From the NCBI GenBank assembly GCA_963732355.1, contig CAVSZD010000011.1, positions 484,250-548,249 on the forward strand: DNA of 64,000 nucleotides. Direction: 5' to 3'. The translations under genes were made by a program, and so were the position numbers. How positions within the stretch are numbered: the first letter of the stretch is position 1; every line of letters begins with the position of its first letter. Positions 43,073-51,988 of this stretch are shown here, in pieces. Under the pieces are notes generated by a model. That model saw nothing but the letters and a program-made list of their open reading frames with translations, ran no database searches and was not told the origin of the DNA. The stretch is from JADKAV01 sp963732355. GTDB lineage: Bacteria; Actinomycetota; Actinomycetes; S36-B12; UBA10799.

Positions 43073-43570
43073 TCAGTGATTGGCCAGCCAGTCCTGGTTG
43101 AACGCGTACTCCTTGTCGAGGCTCGCCAGCGTTTCCTTCACGACCGAACCCTCGAGTTTGCCTCCGACCAGCGGGATGCTCGCTTTGACCTCCATGTCGA
43201 CGTGCCAGTCGCTGGTGTCCGCGCCAGTCGGCTTGATCTTCAGGGTTCCCGTGATCCCCAGTGGCTTGCCGGGCGCGTCGATGTGCAGGTCGCACTTGTA
43301 GCCATCGCCATCAGGGGTCCACGTCTCGTTCTGCACCAGGTGGTTGGTCTCACCGAGGATCTTCTTGGCGAAGTCGGGCAGGTCCGAGGGCACCTCTCTG
43401 TCCACCTTCAGGACCAGACCACCGTCGGTCAGGTCGTGGGTGAGCACTTCGTTGGCCACGTCACCGAGCGCCGGGTACTTGGCCGCGACATAGTCGGGGT
43501 CCTGCAACATGGCGAGGATCGCCGCCGGGCTGGCTGCGTACTTGTCGATCCGGGAGATCTTCTTGGACAT
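43073..43570 (-). CDS. DUF2505 family protein (SRPBCC-like)
   Basis: A 165-residue soluble protein. KYAASPAAILAMLQDPDYVAAK at the start and the alternating strands up to a final helix (VVKETLASLDKEYAFNQDWL) fit DUF2505, a START/SRPBCC-like actinobacterial family. Function unknown. It is 27 bp upstream of serA and probably cotranscribed, but no metabolic link is evident. Confidence 0.82.
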   Translation of the reverse strand: MSKKISRIDKYAASPAAILAMLQDPDYVAAKYPALGDVANEVLTHDLTDGGLVLKVDREVPSDLPDFAKKILGETNHLVQNETWTPDGDGYKCDLHIDAPGKPLGITGTLKIKPTGADTSDWHVDMEVKASIPLVGGKLEGSVVKETLASLDKEYAFNQDWLANH

Positions 43571-43676
43571 GCGACTCCTTCAATTGGACTTGTTCCCGAA
43601 GTTAGTGCTGGAACTGCTGCCCATGCCCGTCGAGTCGGCGCAGTCACCCGGGATTGTCACCCCTCTGCCGTACTAT

Positions 43677-43690
43677 CGAACGCATGTACG
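43677..43690. promoter_or_regulatory. LexA-box-like sequence over the helicase start
   Basis: CGAACGCATGTACG matches the Gram-positive SOS box CGAACRNRYGTTCG at every position except one (A for T). It spans the ATG at 43684, so LexA bound here would block transcription or reflect a promoter just upstream. UvrD/PcrA-type helicases belong to SOS regulons in several bacteria, which makes it plausible. Confidence 0.4.
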
Positions 43691-45702
43691 TAGACGATCT
43701 CCTGGCAGACCTCAACGACGAGCAACGAGCGGTCGCACGGTTCGACGGCGGGCCGCTGCGCGTGCTGGCCGGTGCCGGCACGGGAAAGACGACTGCGTTG
43801 AGCGGACGGGTCGCACGCCTGGTCGCCGACGGGATCCCCGCCGAAAGGATTCTGCTGCTCACGTTCACCCGCCGTGCCGCCCGGCAGATGGTCGATCGCA
43901 GCCATGCGCGGCTTGTGCGCGCGGGGATCAGGTCGGGGCGCGTCTCGGGGGGCACGTTCCACTCCGTGGCCCATCGGACCTTGCGTCAGCACGCCACCCG
44001 ACTCGGTCTGCCCGAGGGTTTCAGCGTGCTGGACCCGTCGGACGCCGCAGACGTGATGGACGTCGTGCGCGACGACATCGTCAAACAACTCCCGATGGGG
44101 CGGCGCTTCCCGCGCAAGAGCACGCTGCTCGACTTCTACTCCCGCGCCGTGGACACCGGCACCCCGATCGGCGAGGTCGTGACCACGATGGCGCCGTGGG
44201 CAAGCGACATGGTTGAGCCGATCGGCGAGGTCTGCAAGGCCTACCTGGGCCGCAAGCGCCGGCTCGGGCTTCTCGATTTCGACGACCTGCTGCTGCATTG
44301 GCGTCAGGCGTTGCGCGATGATCTCGTGGGCCAATCGCTGGCGGCGGTCTACGACCACGTGATCGTCGACGAGTACCAGGACGTCAACGCCCTGCAGGTG
44401 GAGGTCCTGCAGCTGCTGCGCGCACATGATCCGCGCATCACCGTGGTTGGGGACGACGCCCAGGCGATCTACTCGTTCCGGGCCTCCGACCCCAAGCACA
44501 TCCTGGATTTCGAGCTCGACTTTCCCGGTGCGCAGACGCTGGCTCTTACGGTGAACTACCGCTCGTCGCAGAGCATCCTGAACATGGCCAACGCACTTGC
44601 CGATGAGGCGCCCTCTGGCTTCTCGACGCGGTTGCGCGCGGCGACTACCGAGCCGGGCATCACGCCGCGATTGGTCCGCTGCGCCGATGAGGACCACCAG
44701 AGCACCCTGGTTTGCGAGCGGGTGCTGGCCCGGCGCGAGGAGGGCGTTGAACTGAAGGAACAGGCCGTGCTTGTGCGCGCGGCACACCACAGCGACCGGT
44801 TGGAGATCGAGCTCGGACGGCGCGGGATCCCGTTCGTGAAGTACGGCGGCTTGCGCTACCTCGAGGCTGCGCACGTGAAGGATCTGTTGGCTGCCTTCCG
44901 GATCGCGGACAACCCACGCGACGAGGTGGCCTGGTTCAGGGTGCTGCAACTGCTGCCCGGTGTGGGCCCGGCCAAGGCCAAACGGGCGGTCACGGCCCTG
45001 GGTCTGCTCGAGGACGGAGAGGACAGCGAGGTGATGCTGCGCTGGCCGCTGGCGCTGGCCGAACTTCCCGCCAGTTCGCACCCATCGGCCGAGGCCGTGG
45101 CGCGTGCCGTTGCGACTAAGGAGGCCGAACCATTGCGGCAGGCGATGGTTCCCCTGGTCCGGGCCGCGTACGACAACGCGGAGGAGAGGCTGGCCGACCT
45201 CGACGTGCTGGTCGAGGCGGCAGCGACCCTTCCGCGACTGTCCGACGTGGCCGCCGATCATGCGCTGGAACCACCGCGTTCGACCGGGGACCTCGCCGGC
45301 ACACCGACGATCGACGAGGACTGGCTGGTGATCAGCACCATGCATTCGGCCAAGGGCCTGGAGTGGGATGTGGTTCACGTGATCCATGCCGCCGACGGAA
45401 ACATCCCCTCGGACATGGCCCTGACCGACAAACACGGCCTGGAGGAGGAGCGCCGGTTGTTCTACGTCGCCGTGACCCGACCACGACGCAACCTCGAGGT
45501 GTACGTGCCGCTGCGCTACCACCATCGACCATCCGGGGACCGCCACTCCTGGGCGCAACCGTCGCGGTTCCTCAGTCCCCCTGTGACGGCCACGATGGAC
45601 GAGGTGACGCTGCTGCGCGAGGAGCCGGTCAGCGCTGCCGATCTGGCGACGGTCGACACGACCAGCGCCGTCGACGCGCACCTCGGTAGCCTCTTCGGCT
45701 GA
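43684..45702 (+). CDS. UvrD/PcrA-like superfamily 1 DNA helicase
   Basis: A 672-residue 3'-5' type SF1A helicase. Motifs: Walker A AGAGTGKTTALSGR (about 32), LLTFTRRAARQM (Ia), VDEYQDVNALQ (about 229, Walker B), VVGDDAQAIYSFR (III), LTVNYRSSQ (IV), STMHSAKGLEWDVVHVI (V) and VAVTRPR (VI). The short form lacks a long C-terminal region. I chose ATG 43684; a GTG ten codons upstream is open. Likely role in DNA repair. Confidence 0.9.
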   Translation: MYVDDLLADLNDEQRAVARFDGGPLRVLAGAGTGKTTALSGRVARLVADGIPAERILLLTFTRRAARQMVDRSHARLVRAGIRSGRVSGGTFHSVAHRTLRQHATRLGLPEGFSVLDPSDAADVMDVVRDDIVKQLPMGRRFPRKSTLLDFYSRAVDTGTPIGEVVTTMAPWASDMVEPIGEVCKAYLGRKRRLGLLDFDDLLLHWRQALRDDLVGQSLAAVYDHVIVDEYQDVNALQVEVLQLLRAHDPRITVVGDDAQAIYSFRASDPKHILDFELDFPGAQTLALTVNYRSSQSILNMANALADEAPSGFSTRLRAATTEPGITPRLVRCADEDHQSTLVCERVLARREEGVELKEQAVLVRAAHHSDRLEIELGRRGIPFVKYGGLRYLEAAHVKDLLAAFRIADNPRDEVAWFRVLQLLPGVGPAKAKRAVTALGLLEDGEDSEVMLRWPLALAELPASSHPSAEAVARAVATKEAEPLRQAMVPLVRAAYDNAEERLADLDVLVEAAATLPRLSDVAADHALEPPRSTGDLAGTPTIDEDWLVISTMHSAKGLEWDVVHVIHAADGNIPSDMALTDKHGLEEERRLFYVAVTRPRRNLEVYVPLRYHHRPSGDRHSWAQPSRFLSPPVTATMDEVTLLREEPVSAADLATVDTTSAVDAHLGSLFG

Positions 45703-45736
45703 CCCTCGCCGGGCCGCATTCGCCTAGCCTTGCGGC

Positions 45737-46255
45737 ATGGACAAGGCGGGGCTGCGCGCCCGGGTGCGCGAAGGTCGCAAGCGCGGCCACCAGGTTGCCG
45801 CCGGTTACGTTGCCACGGTTCTGGACGCAGTGCCGCGGGGTGCGGTGTGCTGCTATGTGGCACTGCCCGGCGAACCGCCGACCGACGCCTTGATCGAAGC
45901 GCTCCTGGCCCGAGGCGATTCGGTGTTCCTGCCGGTCGCGCTGCCCGGCGGATCCCTGGAATGGGTGAGTGCGCATTCCGCCCGCCCCTGGATGGCCTGG
46001 GGAGTTCCGGGACAGACGGCGCCGCCGCCCAACGCTGTCACGCTGCCAGCGGTGGCTGCGGTCATTGTGCCGGCGATGGCGGTTACTCCCGATGGCCTGC
46101 GCCTTGGCCAAGGGGGCGGCTACTACGACCGGTTCCTGCCCACGGTCCCGGGGGCGCGAACCGTGGCTCTTGTCTGGTCGGATGAGGTCGTGAACGACGT
46201 ATTGGCGCAGCCTCACGACGTACGCGTCGACACCTGGGTGGTGGCCGATGGTTGA
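45737..46255 (+). CDS. 5-formyltetrahydrofolate cyclo-ligase
   Basis: A 172-residue ATP-dependent enzyme converting 5-formyl-THF to 5,10-methenyl-THF. The family motif GLRLGQGGGYYDRFLP (about 120-135) and the N-terminal basic segment (KAGLRARVREGRKRG) are present. It lies 34 bp after the helicase and overlaps the arfB start by eight bases. The N-terminus is at the short end of the family range. Confidence 0.9.
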   Translation: MDKAGLRARVREGRKRGHQVAAGYVATVLDAVPRGAVCCYVALPGEPPTDALIEALLARGDSVFLPVALPGGSLEWVSAHSARPWMAWGVPGQTAPPPNAVTLPAVAAVIVPAMAVTPDGLRLGQGGGYYDRFLPTVPGARTVALVWSDEVVNDVLAQPHDVRVDTWVVADG

Positions 46256-46658
46256 TCCCACCTCCGACCTGTGGGTCACCGATGACCTGACGATCCCGGC
46301 CAGCGAGTTGCACTGGCGCTTCAGCCGTTCCTCGGGGCCCGGTGGTCAGTCGGTCAACACATCCGACTCCCGCGTCGAGCTCACGTGGGATCCACGCAAG
46401 TCCGCGCACTTGACCGCTTACCAACGTCACTTCCTGCGTTCGCCGATCGTGGTCGTCGCTTCCGAGCACCGCTCCCAACTGCAGAACCGTCAGGCCGCTC
46501 GGCACCGTTTGGCGCGCAGGATCGTGTCGGCCTTGACGCCCAAGCGAAAGCGCCGGCGCACCCGGCCCAGTGGCGCTTCGGTCACCCGCCGCCTCGACGC
46601 CAAACGCAAGCGCTCACAGATCAAGGCGTCGCGGCGTCCGCCCACCAGCGCCGACTAG
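46248..46658 (+). CDS. arfB: Alternative ribosome rescue hydrolase ArfB
   Basis: A 136-residue codon-independent release factor with the catalytic GGQ in RSSGPGGQSVNTSDSRVEL (GGQ about 31-33). The C-terminal basic tail (KRKRRRTRPSGAS, KRKRSQIKASRRP) enters the mRNA channel of stalled ribosomes. It hydrolyses peptidyl-tRNA on non-stop complexes. It overlaps the preceding cyclo-ligase gene and precedes the HisA-like gene by 10 bp. Confidence 0.93.
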   Translation: MVDPTSDLWVTDDLTIPASELHWRFSRSSGPGGQSVNTSDSRVELTWDPRKSAHLTAYQRHFLRSPIVVVASEHRSQLQNRQAARHRLARRIVSALTPKRKRRRTRPSGASVTRRLDAKRKRSQIKASRRPPTSAD

Positions 46659-46668
46659 GCTTGCGGCC

Positions 46669-47376
46669 ATGAGTCTGTACCCCTTGGCACTGCTGCCCCA
46701 GGTCACCGTTTCCGGCGGGCGCGCCCAACTCCCCCTCGTCCCGGGATCAGAACCCGAGTACGGCACAGCCCAGCAGGCGATCGAGGCGTGGGCCGAGCAA
46801 GGCGCCTCCTGGGTCCACGTTGAGGACATGGACGCGGCATCCGGCCAGGGCGACAACTTCGCCTCCATCGCGGCTGCCCACAGTGCCCACGTGCAGCTGG
46901 CCGCGGGAGTCTCAAGCCAGGCCGGCCTCGAGGCCGCTCTGCACGCCAAGCCCAGCCGCGTGGTGATCGAGCCCACGGACCTGACGTGGACCCAGAACGC
47001 GTTGGCCGCCCACGGGGATCTGCTGGCCGTGAGTTTCGACGTCCGCGAGGCCGACGCTCTGGCCGTTGCGGTCACCCTCGATCAGGCCGGCTGCAAGCGT
47101 TACCTGGTCAGCGACGTCGTCACCCACCACCACTGGCGCCACGAGGACCGGCACCTGCTGGCCGAGTTCTGCGACAACACCAGCAGCGCGGTCGTGGCCA
47201 ACGGGGGCGTCAAGCACCTCGACGACCTTCACGAACTGCACGAACTCGTGCCCGAGGGCCTCGACGGGATCATCCTCAACGAGCCGCTCTACGACGGATC
47301 GTTCATGTACGCCGAAGCCGTGGCCGCGGGGGCCGATCGGTTCGACATGTTCTTCTGGGGACCGCCGCAGCCGTAG
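46669..47376 (+). CDS. HisA-like TIM-barrel protein lacking the N-terminal catalytic aspartate
   Basis: A 235-residue protein aligned throughout with HisA/PriA: LLPQVTVSGGRAQLPLVPGS for LLPAVDVxxG...L.QG, then SWVHVEDMDAASGQGDN and late VANGGVKHLDDLHEL. In true HisA the first motif carries a catalytic Asp (AVDV); here it is Thr (QVTV). A candidate second acid remains in SFDVREAD. It is probably a paralogue with a changed or lost isomerase activity, not the histidine-pathway enzyme. ATG at 46669; the longer frame overlaps arfB. Confidence 0.75.
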   Translation: MSLYPLALLPQVTVSGGRAQLPLVPGSEPEYGTAQQAIEAWAEQGASWVHVEDMDAASGQGDNFASIAAAHSAHVQLAAGVSSQAGLEAALHAKPSRVVIEPTDLTWTQNALAAHGDLLAVSFDVREADALAVAVTLDQAGCKRYLVSDVVTHHHWRHEDRHLLAEFCDNTSSAVVANGGVKHLDDLHELHELVPEGLDGIILNEPLYDGSFMYAEAVAAGADRFDMFFWGPPQP

Positions 47377-47381
47377 GTCCC

Positions 47382-47462
47382 ACGCCTTTCGGTGACAAAC
47401 CGACCACCCACAGGCCCGTTCTTCACCAAAAGCACCAGCCACACGCCTTTCGGTGACGAACC
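47382..47462. repeat. Hairpin element (CTTTCGGTGA family), copy 2 with direct repeat
   Basis: ACGCCTTTCGGTGACAAACC (47382-47401) is repeated at 47443-47462 with one change, 61 bp apart. Between them GTTCTTCACCAAAAGC is an approximate reverse complement of the unit. It lies between the convergent HisA-like and diguanylate cyclase genes and resembles 22096-22142. Confidence 0.65.
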
Positions 47463-47501
47463 AGCCAAGAGCGCCGGCCCGGCAGCCCCAGCCGCCGACC
47501 C

Positions 47502-49127
47502 CTACTCGATCAACGCATTCGCCGGAATGGTGGGGCTGTACTCACGCACCTGGTTGCGTCCCGCCCGCTTGGCCGCGTACATGGCCACATCAGCGCACCG
47601 GCGCAACTCGTTGGTCGTCGATGCGTCCCGCGGTGAGACCGCCAAACCAGCCGACAACGTTACGTTCGGATAGCGGTTGCCGGAGGCATTCGCTACCAGG
47701 CTCGTGAATGCCACCCGCAGGTCCTCGCAGCGCTGCAAGGCCACCTCGCGCGGCGCCGACGGCATCAAGATCACGAACTCCTCCCCGCCATACCGGCACG
47801 CGATGTCGCCGGGACGCAGCTTGACCAGAAGCAGGTCACCGAACCAGCGAAGAACCTGATCCCCGGCCGCGTGCCCGTGCTCGTCGTTGAGCGACTTGAA
47901 GTGGTCGAGGTCGATCATCACAAAACTCAGCGGCGCGTCATCGCGCTGGGAACGGGCAAGCTCGCGGCCCATCGTCTCCTCGAGGTAGCGACGGTTGTAG
48001 AGGCCCGTGAGCGGATCACGCAGAGCCTGCTCGCGCAAACCCTCCTGCAGGTTCTGGATGGTCACCAACTGCGCGGTCAACTTCTCGTTCGCGTCGCGCA
48101 ACTCCAGTTCGGCCAGCCGCAGCGCGTTTATGTCACGCAACACCAGCACCCGTCCGCGCACCCGGCCGCGGTCGTCCTTGACCACCGAACGCCGCACGTC
48201 GATGTGGCGCCACGAGGGGTGATCGAGCAGGACCTCTTCCTCGTCGAACTCGCTGAAGACCGCGCGCACGAGGCCCGGCCATGGCGCCAGAACCTCCAGG
48301 ACAGGCTTGCCGACGATCGCGGCGTCGATGCCCAGCCAGGCGAAGAAGGCCTTGTTGGCCACGGCCACCCGATCGGTGGAATCCAGGACGAGCACGGCGT
48401 CGTGCAGGTTCTGCAGAACCGACTCCTGCGCGATCGGGACAACCGTCAACAACCCCTGCCGCAACAGGCTCCACGCCATCCCGACTGCGGTGATGGCAAA
48501 GGCGATGGGCGCCGGATCCTGCGCGGGGAAGGGGCTGAAGCCGAAGACGTAGGCCACCGAGCCGAGGATGGGGAACATCGCCAGAACCAGGACCGCGGCG
48601 AACTGCGCGCGGTAGTTGGCGTCGTGGCGTGCAAAGGCCGCGACCATGATCGCGAGGCTGCCGAGAAGCAAGGCGTAGCTGTATCCGATGACCAGCAGGA
48701 ACACCGGGCCGTGCTTGTACTCCAGAATGTTGCCGGGCTCCAGGATGAACTCGGTCCACAACTCGTGGTGGAAGGCATTGGTGACCGCCGACAACACGCA
48801 CAGCGCCGGGATGACCCACAGCACCCACCGCGGCTTGGGCGCCCACCGCTCACTCTGCGTGTACTCGACGACAAAGAGGAAGAAGAACACGGGGACGGCC
48901 ATCGCTCCGGGGTATCCAAGCGTCCCGAACGTGATCTTCGCCGGGACGCTGACCACCATGGCCTCGAAGGCGTAAGCCAGTGTCCAGATCAGCATCGCCA
49001 CCAGCAGACCGACCAGTGGACGTCCCCCGACCGCACGTCGACGCGGCCAGACCATGACCAACGCGACGATGAGAAAGCAGGCAGCGATCAGTAGCGCGAT
49101 GCCGTATGCACTCCATTGCCAACCCAT
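47502..49127 (-). CDS. Membrane sensor diguanylate cyclase (7TM-PAS-GGDEF)
   Basis: A 541-residue c-di-GMP synthase. Seven hydrophobic helices (1-215) resemble the HisKA_7TM input domain, a PAS domain follows (about 225-340, VLDSTDRVAVANKAFFAWLG), then a short coiled coil and GGDEF domain (about 375-535). The active site is GGEEF (about 446), and the inhibitory RxxD motif (RPGD) is five residues before it, so product inhibition is expected. Signal unknown. It is 34 bp downstream of the MFS gene on the same strand. Confidence 0.92.
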   Translation of the reverse strand: MGWQWSAYGIALLIAACFLIVALVMVWPRRRAVGGRPLVGLLVAMLIWTLAYAFEAMVVSVPAKITFGTLGYPGAMAVPVFFFLFVVEYTQSERWAPKPRWVLWVIPALCVLSAVTNAFHHELWTEFILEPGNILEYKHGPVFLLVIGYSYALLLGSLAIMVAAFARHDANYRAQFAAVLVLAMFPILGSVAYVFGFSPFPAQDPAPIAFAITAVGMAWSLLRQGLLTVVPIAQESVLQNLHDAVLVLDSTDRVAVANKAFFAWLGIDAAIVGKPVLEVLAPWPGLVRAVFSEFDEEEVLLDHPSWRHIDVRRSVVKDDRGRVRGRVLVLRDINALRLAELELRDANEKLTAQLVTIQNLQEGLREQALRDPLTGLYNRRYLEETMGRELARSQRDDAPLSFVMIDLDHFKSLNDEHGHAAGDQVLRWFGDLLLVKLRPGDIACRYGGEEFVILMPSAPREVALQRCEDLRVAFTSLVANASGNRYPNVTLSAGLAVSPRDASTTNELRRCADVAMYAAKRAGRNQVREYSPTIPANALIE

Positions 49128-49160
49128 GCCGCAATCGTAGAATTCGGTGGGCGGCGAAGA

Positions 49161-50765
49161 TCACCCAGCGGCTTGACTGGTCACGAAGTAGTGCTCGCCA
49201 CCGAATCGGCGTCCGCAGCCTGGTACTCGCGTGAGCAGTTCTTGCTCTCCCTGCTTGCCCGGATACATGAACCAGGTCACGAGGGCGCCCACGACGATGG
49301 CCAGGATTCCGGCGGCATATGCCCAGTTCGCACCCTGCAAAAAGGCATCTTTGGCCGCGTTCGTGATCGCATCCGCGTACTGCGGATACTGCTGCGCGAT
49401 CTCCTCGGCGCCGGAGTACGACTTCTGCAATTGGGTGACCGTCGTGTCATTGATCTGAGAGCTGTTGGGGGCTTGGGCAATTGCCGCTGCCATTGACGCT
49501 GCGTAACCAAAGGTGAGCAACACACCGAGCAGCGACTGCATGACCGCGCCCCCGAGGTCGCGCTGAAGATCGGCCGTGGCCGACGCCATGCCGGCCCTGT
49601 GCACCGGCACCGACGCGGTCAGCGAGTGCGATGCCGGCGTCCCGCAGAAGCCGACCCCCAGGCCCACCAACGTGTAAGCCAGCGCGACCGCCCAGTAGGA
49701 GGTCTGCACATCCCAGAGGATCAGCATCACGACGAAGCCCGCGACGAAGCAGACGTATCCGATCATCAGGGTCAAGCGCGAGCCGATATTGCCGACCATC
49801 CTGGCCGACAGCCCTGCCACCGCCACCATCGCCAGCGACATCGGGATCACCGAGGCGCCCGCGCTGAGAGTGTCGTAGCCCAGCACGTTCTGCATGAACT
49901 GCTGACCCACGTACATCGTGCCCATGAGCGTGCCGAAGACAATGATCCCGGCCAGAGCCGCCACCCAGAACAACCTCCGCTTGGCCACGTCGAGGTCGTA
50001 CAGCGGATTGGGTGCGCGGCGTTGGCGACGAATGAACCACAGCGCTGCGACCACCGCGAGTACGCCGAACCCGACGGCCAAGGCCAACCCACCGGGCACC
50101 GGCGCGAAGTTGATCCCGAGCACGAGGGCCGCGATCATGACCACGGACAGGATGCCGCCGCGGTGATCCACCGGCTCGGACGTCTCGTTGACGTGCGCGG
50201 GGATGAGCACCCAGGCGAGCACGAACGCGCCGGCCGCCAGCGGGACCGTGATCAGGAACACCGAACCCCACCAGTAGTGCTCGAGCAGCCATCCGGCGGC
50301 CAGGGGTCCCAGCACCATCAGCCCGCCACCGATGGCCGACCACTTGGCGATCGCTGCAGTACGCGCGGGACCGTCCGCCCATAACGCGGTGATCAAGGCC
50401 AGCGTCGTGGGGAACGCCATCCCGGCGCTGACACCCCCGAACACCCGGCTGAAGATCAGCACGGTCTCCGACCAGGCGAGCCCAGCCAGGATCGCCGCCG
50501 GGATCGACAGCGCAGTCCCGAGCAGGAGCAGCAACTTGCGTCCGTAGTGGTCGCCCACCGCCCCCAGGTAAAGCACCGAAGCCGCAAGCCCCAGGGAGAA
50601 CCCGACCGCGATCATGTTCAGCGACGTCTGGCTGGCGTCGAAAGCCCGGCCGATGGAAGGCAAGGCCACATTGGCCACCGAGAGGTTCAGGTTGGCCACC
50701 GCGGCCACAGCGATCAACGTCCATAGAACTGCCCTGGCCCGCGCCGGACTCCCCTGATTCGTCAC
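49161..50765 (-). CDS. MFS transporter, DHA2 (14-TM EmrB/QacA-like)
   Basis: A 534-residue proton-driven exporter with about 14 helices. LYLGAVGDHYGRKLLLLLGT is the MFS loop 2-3 motif and GPLAAGWLLEHYWWGSVF is motif C of antiporters. A large extracytoplasmic segment near residues 425-480 precedes the last helix, as in DHA2 proteins. It would export drugs or metabolites. It begins 24 bp after the end of an unknown membrane protein gene on the same strand. Confidence 0.88.
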   Translation of the reverse strand: MTNQGSPARARAVLWTLIAVAAVANLNLSVANVALPSIGRAFDASQTSLNMIAVGFSLGLAASVLYLGAVGDHYGRKLLLLLGTALSIPAAILAGLAWSETVLIFSRVFGGVSAGMAFPTTLALITALWADGPARTAAIAKWSAIGGGLMVLGPLAAGWLLEHYWWGSVFLITVPLAAGAFVLAWVLIPAHVNETSEPVDHRGGILSVVMIAALVLGINFAPVPGGLALAVGFGVLAVVAALWFIRRQRRAPNPLYDLDVAKRRLFWVAALAGIIVFGTLMGTMYVGQQFMQNVLGYDTLSAGASVIPMSLAMVAVAGLSARMVGNIGSRLTLMIGYVCFVAGFVVMLILWDVQTSYWAVALAYTLVGLGVGFCGTPASHSLTASVPVHRAGMASATADLQRDLGGAVMQSLLGVLLTFGYAASMAAAIAQAPNSSQINDTTVTQLQKSYSGAEEIAQQYPQYADAITNAAKDAFLQGANWAYAAGILAIVVGALVTWFMYPGKQGEQELLTRVPGCGRRFGGEHYFVTSQAAG

Positions 50766-50789
50766 GGTCTCAGGATGGCAGGTGCAGCC

Positions 50790-51749
50790 TCACGGTTGTG
50801 CGGCGTCGGCCAGCCGCTCGGCCAGCCACAGGTCCAGCATCCAGTCGGAATCCAGGGCCGAACCCTTGCGGTCCGCGCGGATCCCCTGCGGCCCGCCGAC
50901 GACCTTGACCTTGTGCCATCGCGGGTCCGACGGCACCTGCGCGAGCACCCCCGACACCCACCCCGGCACCTGCCCGTCGGCCTGCACCGCGCCGTCCGCG
51001 CCCTTGAGCTCGAACGGCTGCGTGGCCACGCCCACGAGCACCGCGGTACTTCCCGAATACGCGTCGACCACGACGTGCCGGCCGTAGCGCGTGCCCTCCA
51101 TGGTGGTCGGACCGACGATGTGGTGACCGATCCCGTCCGTGCCGATGCGCGGCAGCAGGATGGACTGCGGCAGTGCGCTGATCTTCAACCCCAGCCCGGA
51201 GTTGATGTCGTCGACGGCCTCCCGCCCGCGCTTCATGTTGAACGGCAGCATCAGCGCCATCACGACGACCATCGCCAAGCCGGGCAGCGCCGCGATCGGG
51301 ATGCCGATGCCGGTCTCGCCGAACGGCTGCCAGACCTCGGTCACGGTTCCGGAGATGTACAGCCAACCCCCGAGAGGCAGCAGGATGGCCATAAGTGCCG
51401 TGGGGATGAACAGGCCGATCGACTGCCGGTGAGCACGTTCGGCGCCGGCCTTGGAACGCTGGCCGTCCGCGCCTGGCAGAGTGAGCATCGCTTGCATGCC
51501 CTCGGTCGTGGTCGGCAGCAGCCCGTCTCCGGTGACGGGCACCTCGGGGGTCGGATCGGTCCGGCCCAGGCTGACCGCCTGCATGACGATGATCCCCAGC
51601 AGGTACACACCGATCGCAATGCCGAAGGTCAGGTAGGGCGGTTCGTCACCGGGCTTGGTGTTGATCCCCACCCGCACGACGATGAACACGATGAGGGCAA
51701 GCCCGCCGACCACCCACAACCGGTAGAACTTGGACCGTTTCCAGATCAC
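50790..51749 (-). CDS. Uncharacterised membrane protein, four helices
   Basis: A 319-residue protein not assigned to a family. Two N-terminal helices (about 10-27 and 40-60), a polar loop, and two more (about 112-135 and 155-175) are followed by a 140-residue soluble C-terminal domain (SALPQSILLPRIGTDGIGHH onwards) with beta-strand character. No enzymatic motif is visible. It precedes the DHA2 exporter on the same strand and could be cotranscribed. Confidence 0.65.
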   Translation of the reverse strand: MIWKRSKFYRLWVVGGLALIVFIVVRVGINTKPGDEPPYLTFGIAIGVYLLGIIVMQAVSLGRTDPTPEVPVTGDGLLPTTTEGMQAMLTLPGADGQRSKAGAERAHRQSIGLFIPTALMAILLPLGGWLYISGTVTEVWQPFGETGIGIPIAALPGLAMVVVMALMLPFNMKRGREAVDDINSGLGLKISALPQSILLPRIGTDGIGHHIVGPTTMEGTRYGRHVVVDAYSGSTAVLVGVATQPFELKGADGAVQADGQVPGWVSGVLAQVPSDPRWHKVKVVGGPQGIRADRKGSALDSDWMLDLWLAERLADAAQP

Positions 51750-51774
51750 GAACCGTAGTTTTGCACGGCGGGCG

Positions 51775-51945
51775 TCATTTCAAGGCGGAATAGATCAACA
51801 GCGCGGTGAAGAAGAACGCGATGCCGGCGTTCGGCGTCGGCGACGCGGTTGGGGGTGGCTCGTCATCGCCGGCAAAGGCGCCCGCGTTAGAGGTTGTGCT
51901 GTTGGTTAGCGAAACAACGCGTGGATTCGCTAACCAACAGCACAA
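51775..51945 (-). CDS. Possible small membrane-anchored peptide (doubtful)
   Basis: A 56-residue frame from TTG 51945 runs through palindrome copy D and ends with DDEPPPTASPTPNAG and a hydrophobic tail AFFFTALLIYSALK. The Pro-rich spacer plus C-terminal helix looks protein-like. The start within the palindrome and absence of a ribosome binding site make it doubtful. It may be the tail of a gene interrupted by the palindrome. Confidence 0.25.
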   Translation of the reverse strand: MCCWLANPRVVSLTNSTTSNAGAFAGDDEPPPTASPTPNAGIAFFFTALLIYSALK

Positions 51946-51955
51946 CCTCTAACCA
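51886..51955. repeat. Dispersed ~70-bp palindrome, copy D
   Basis: GTTAGAGGTTGTGCTGTTGG and CCAACAGCACAACCTCTAAC are perfect arms, with GCGAA and TTCGC inwards and a loop with ACAACGCGTGGA. It lies between two minus-strand genes. Confidence 0.94.
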
Positions 51956-51988
51956 GGACGCCTACGGGGGCACGGCGGCGGCTCGACC

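Noticed and set aside
43657..45681. 674-residue minus-strand open frame
   Set aside because: Complete shadow of the UvrD-like helicase; no conserved motif.
47871..49094. 407-residue plus-strand open frame
   Set aside because: Antisense to the diguanylate cyclase; Asp/Arg/Gln-rich shadow composition.
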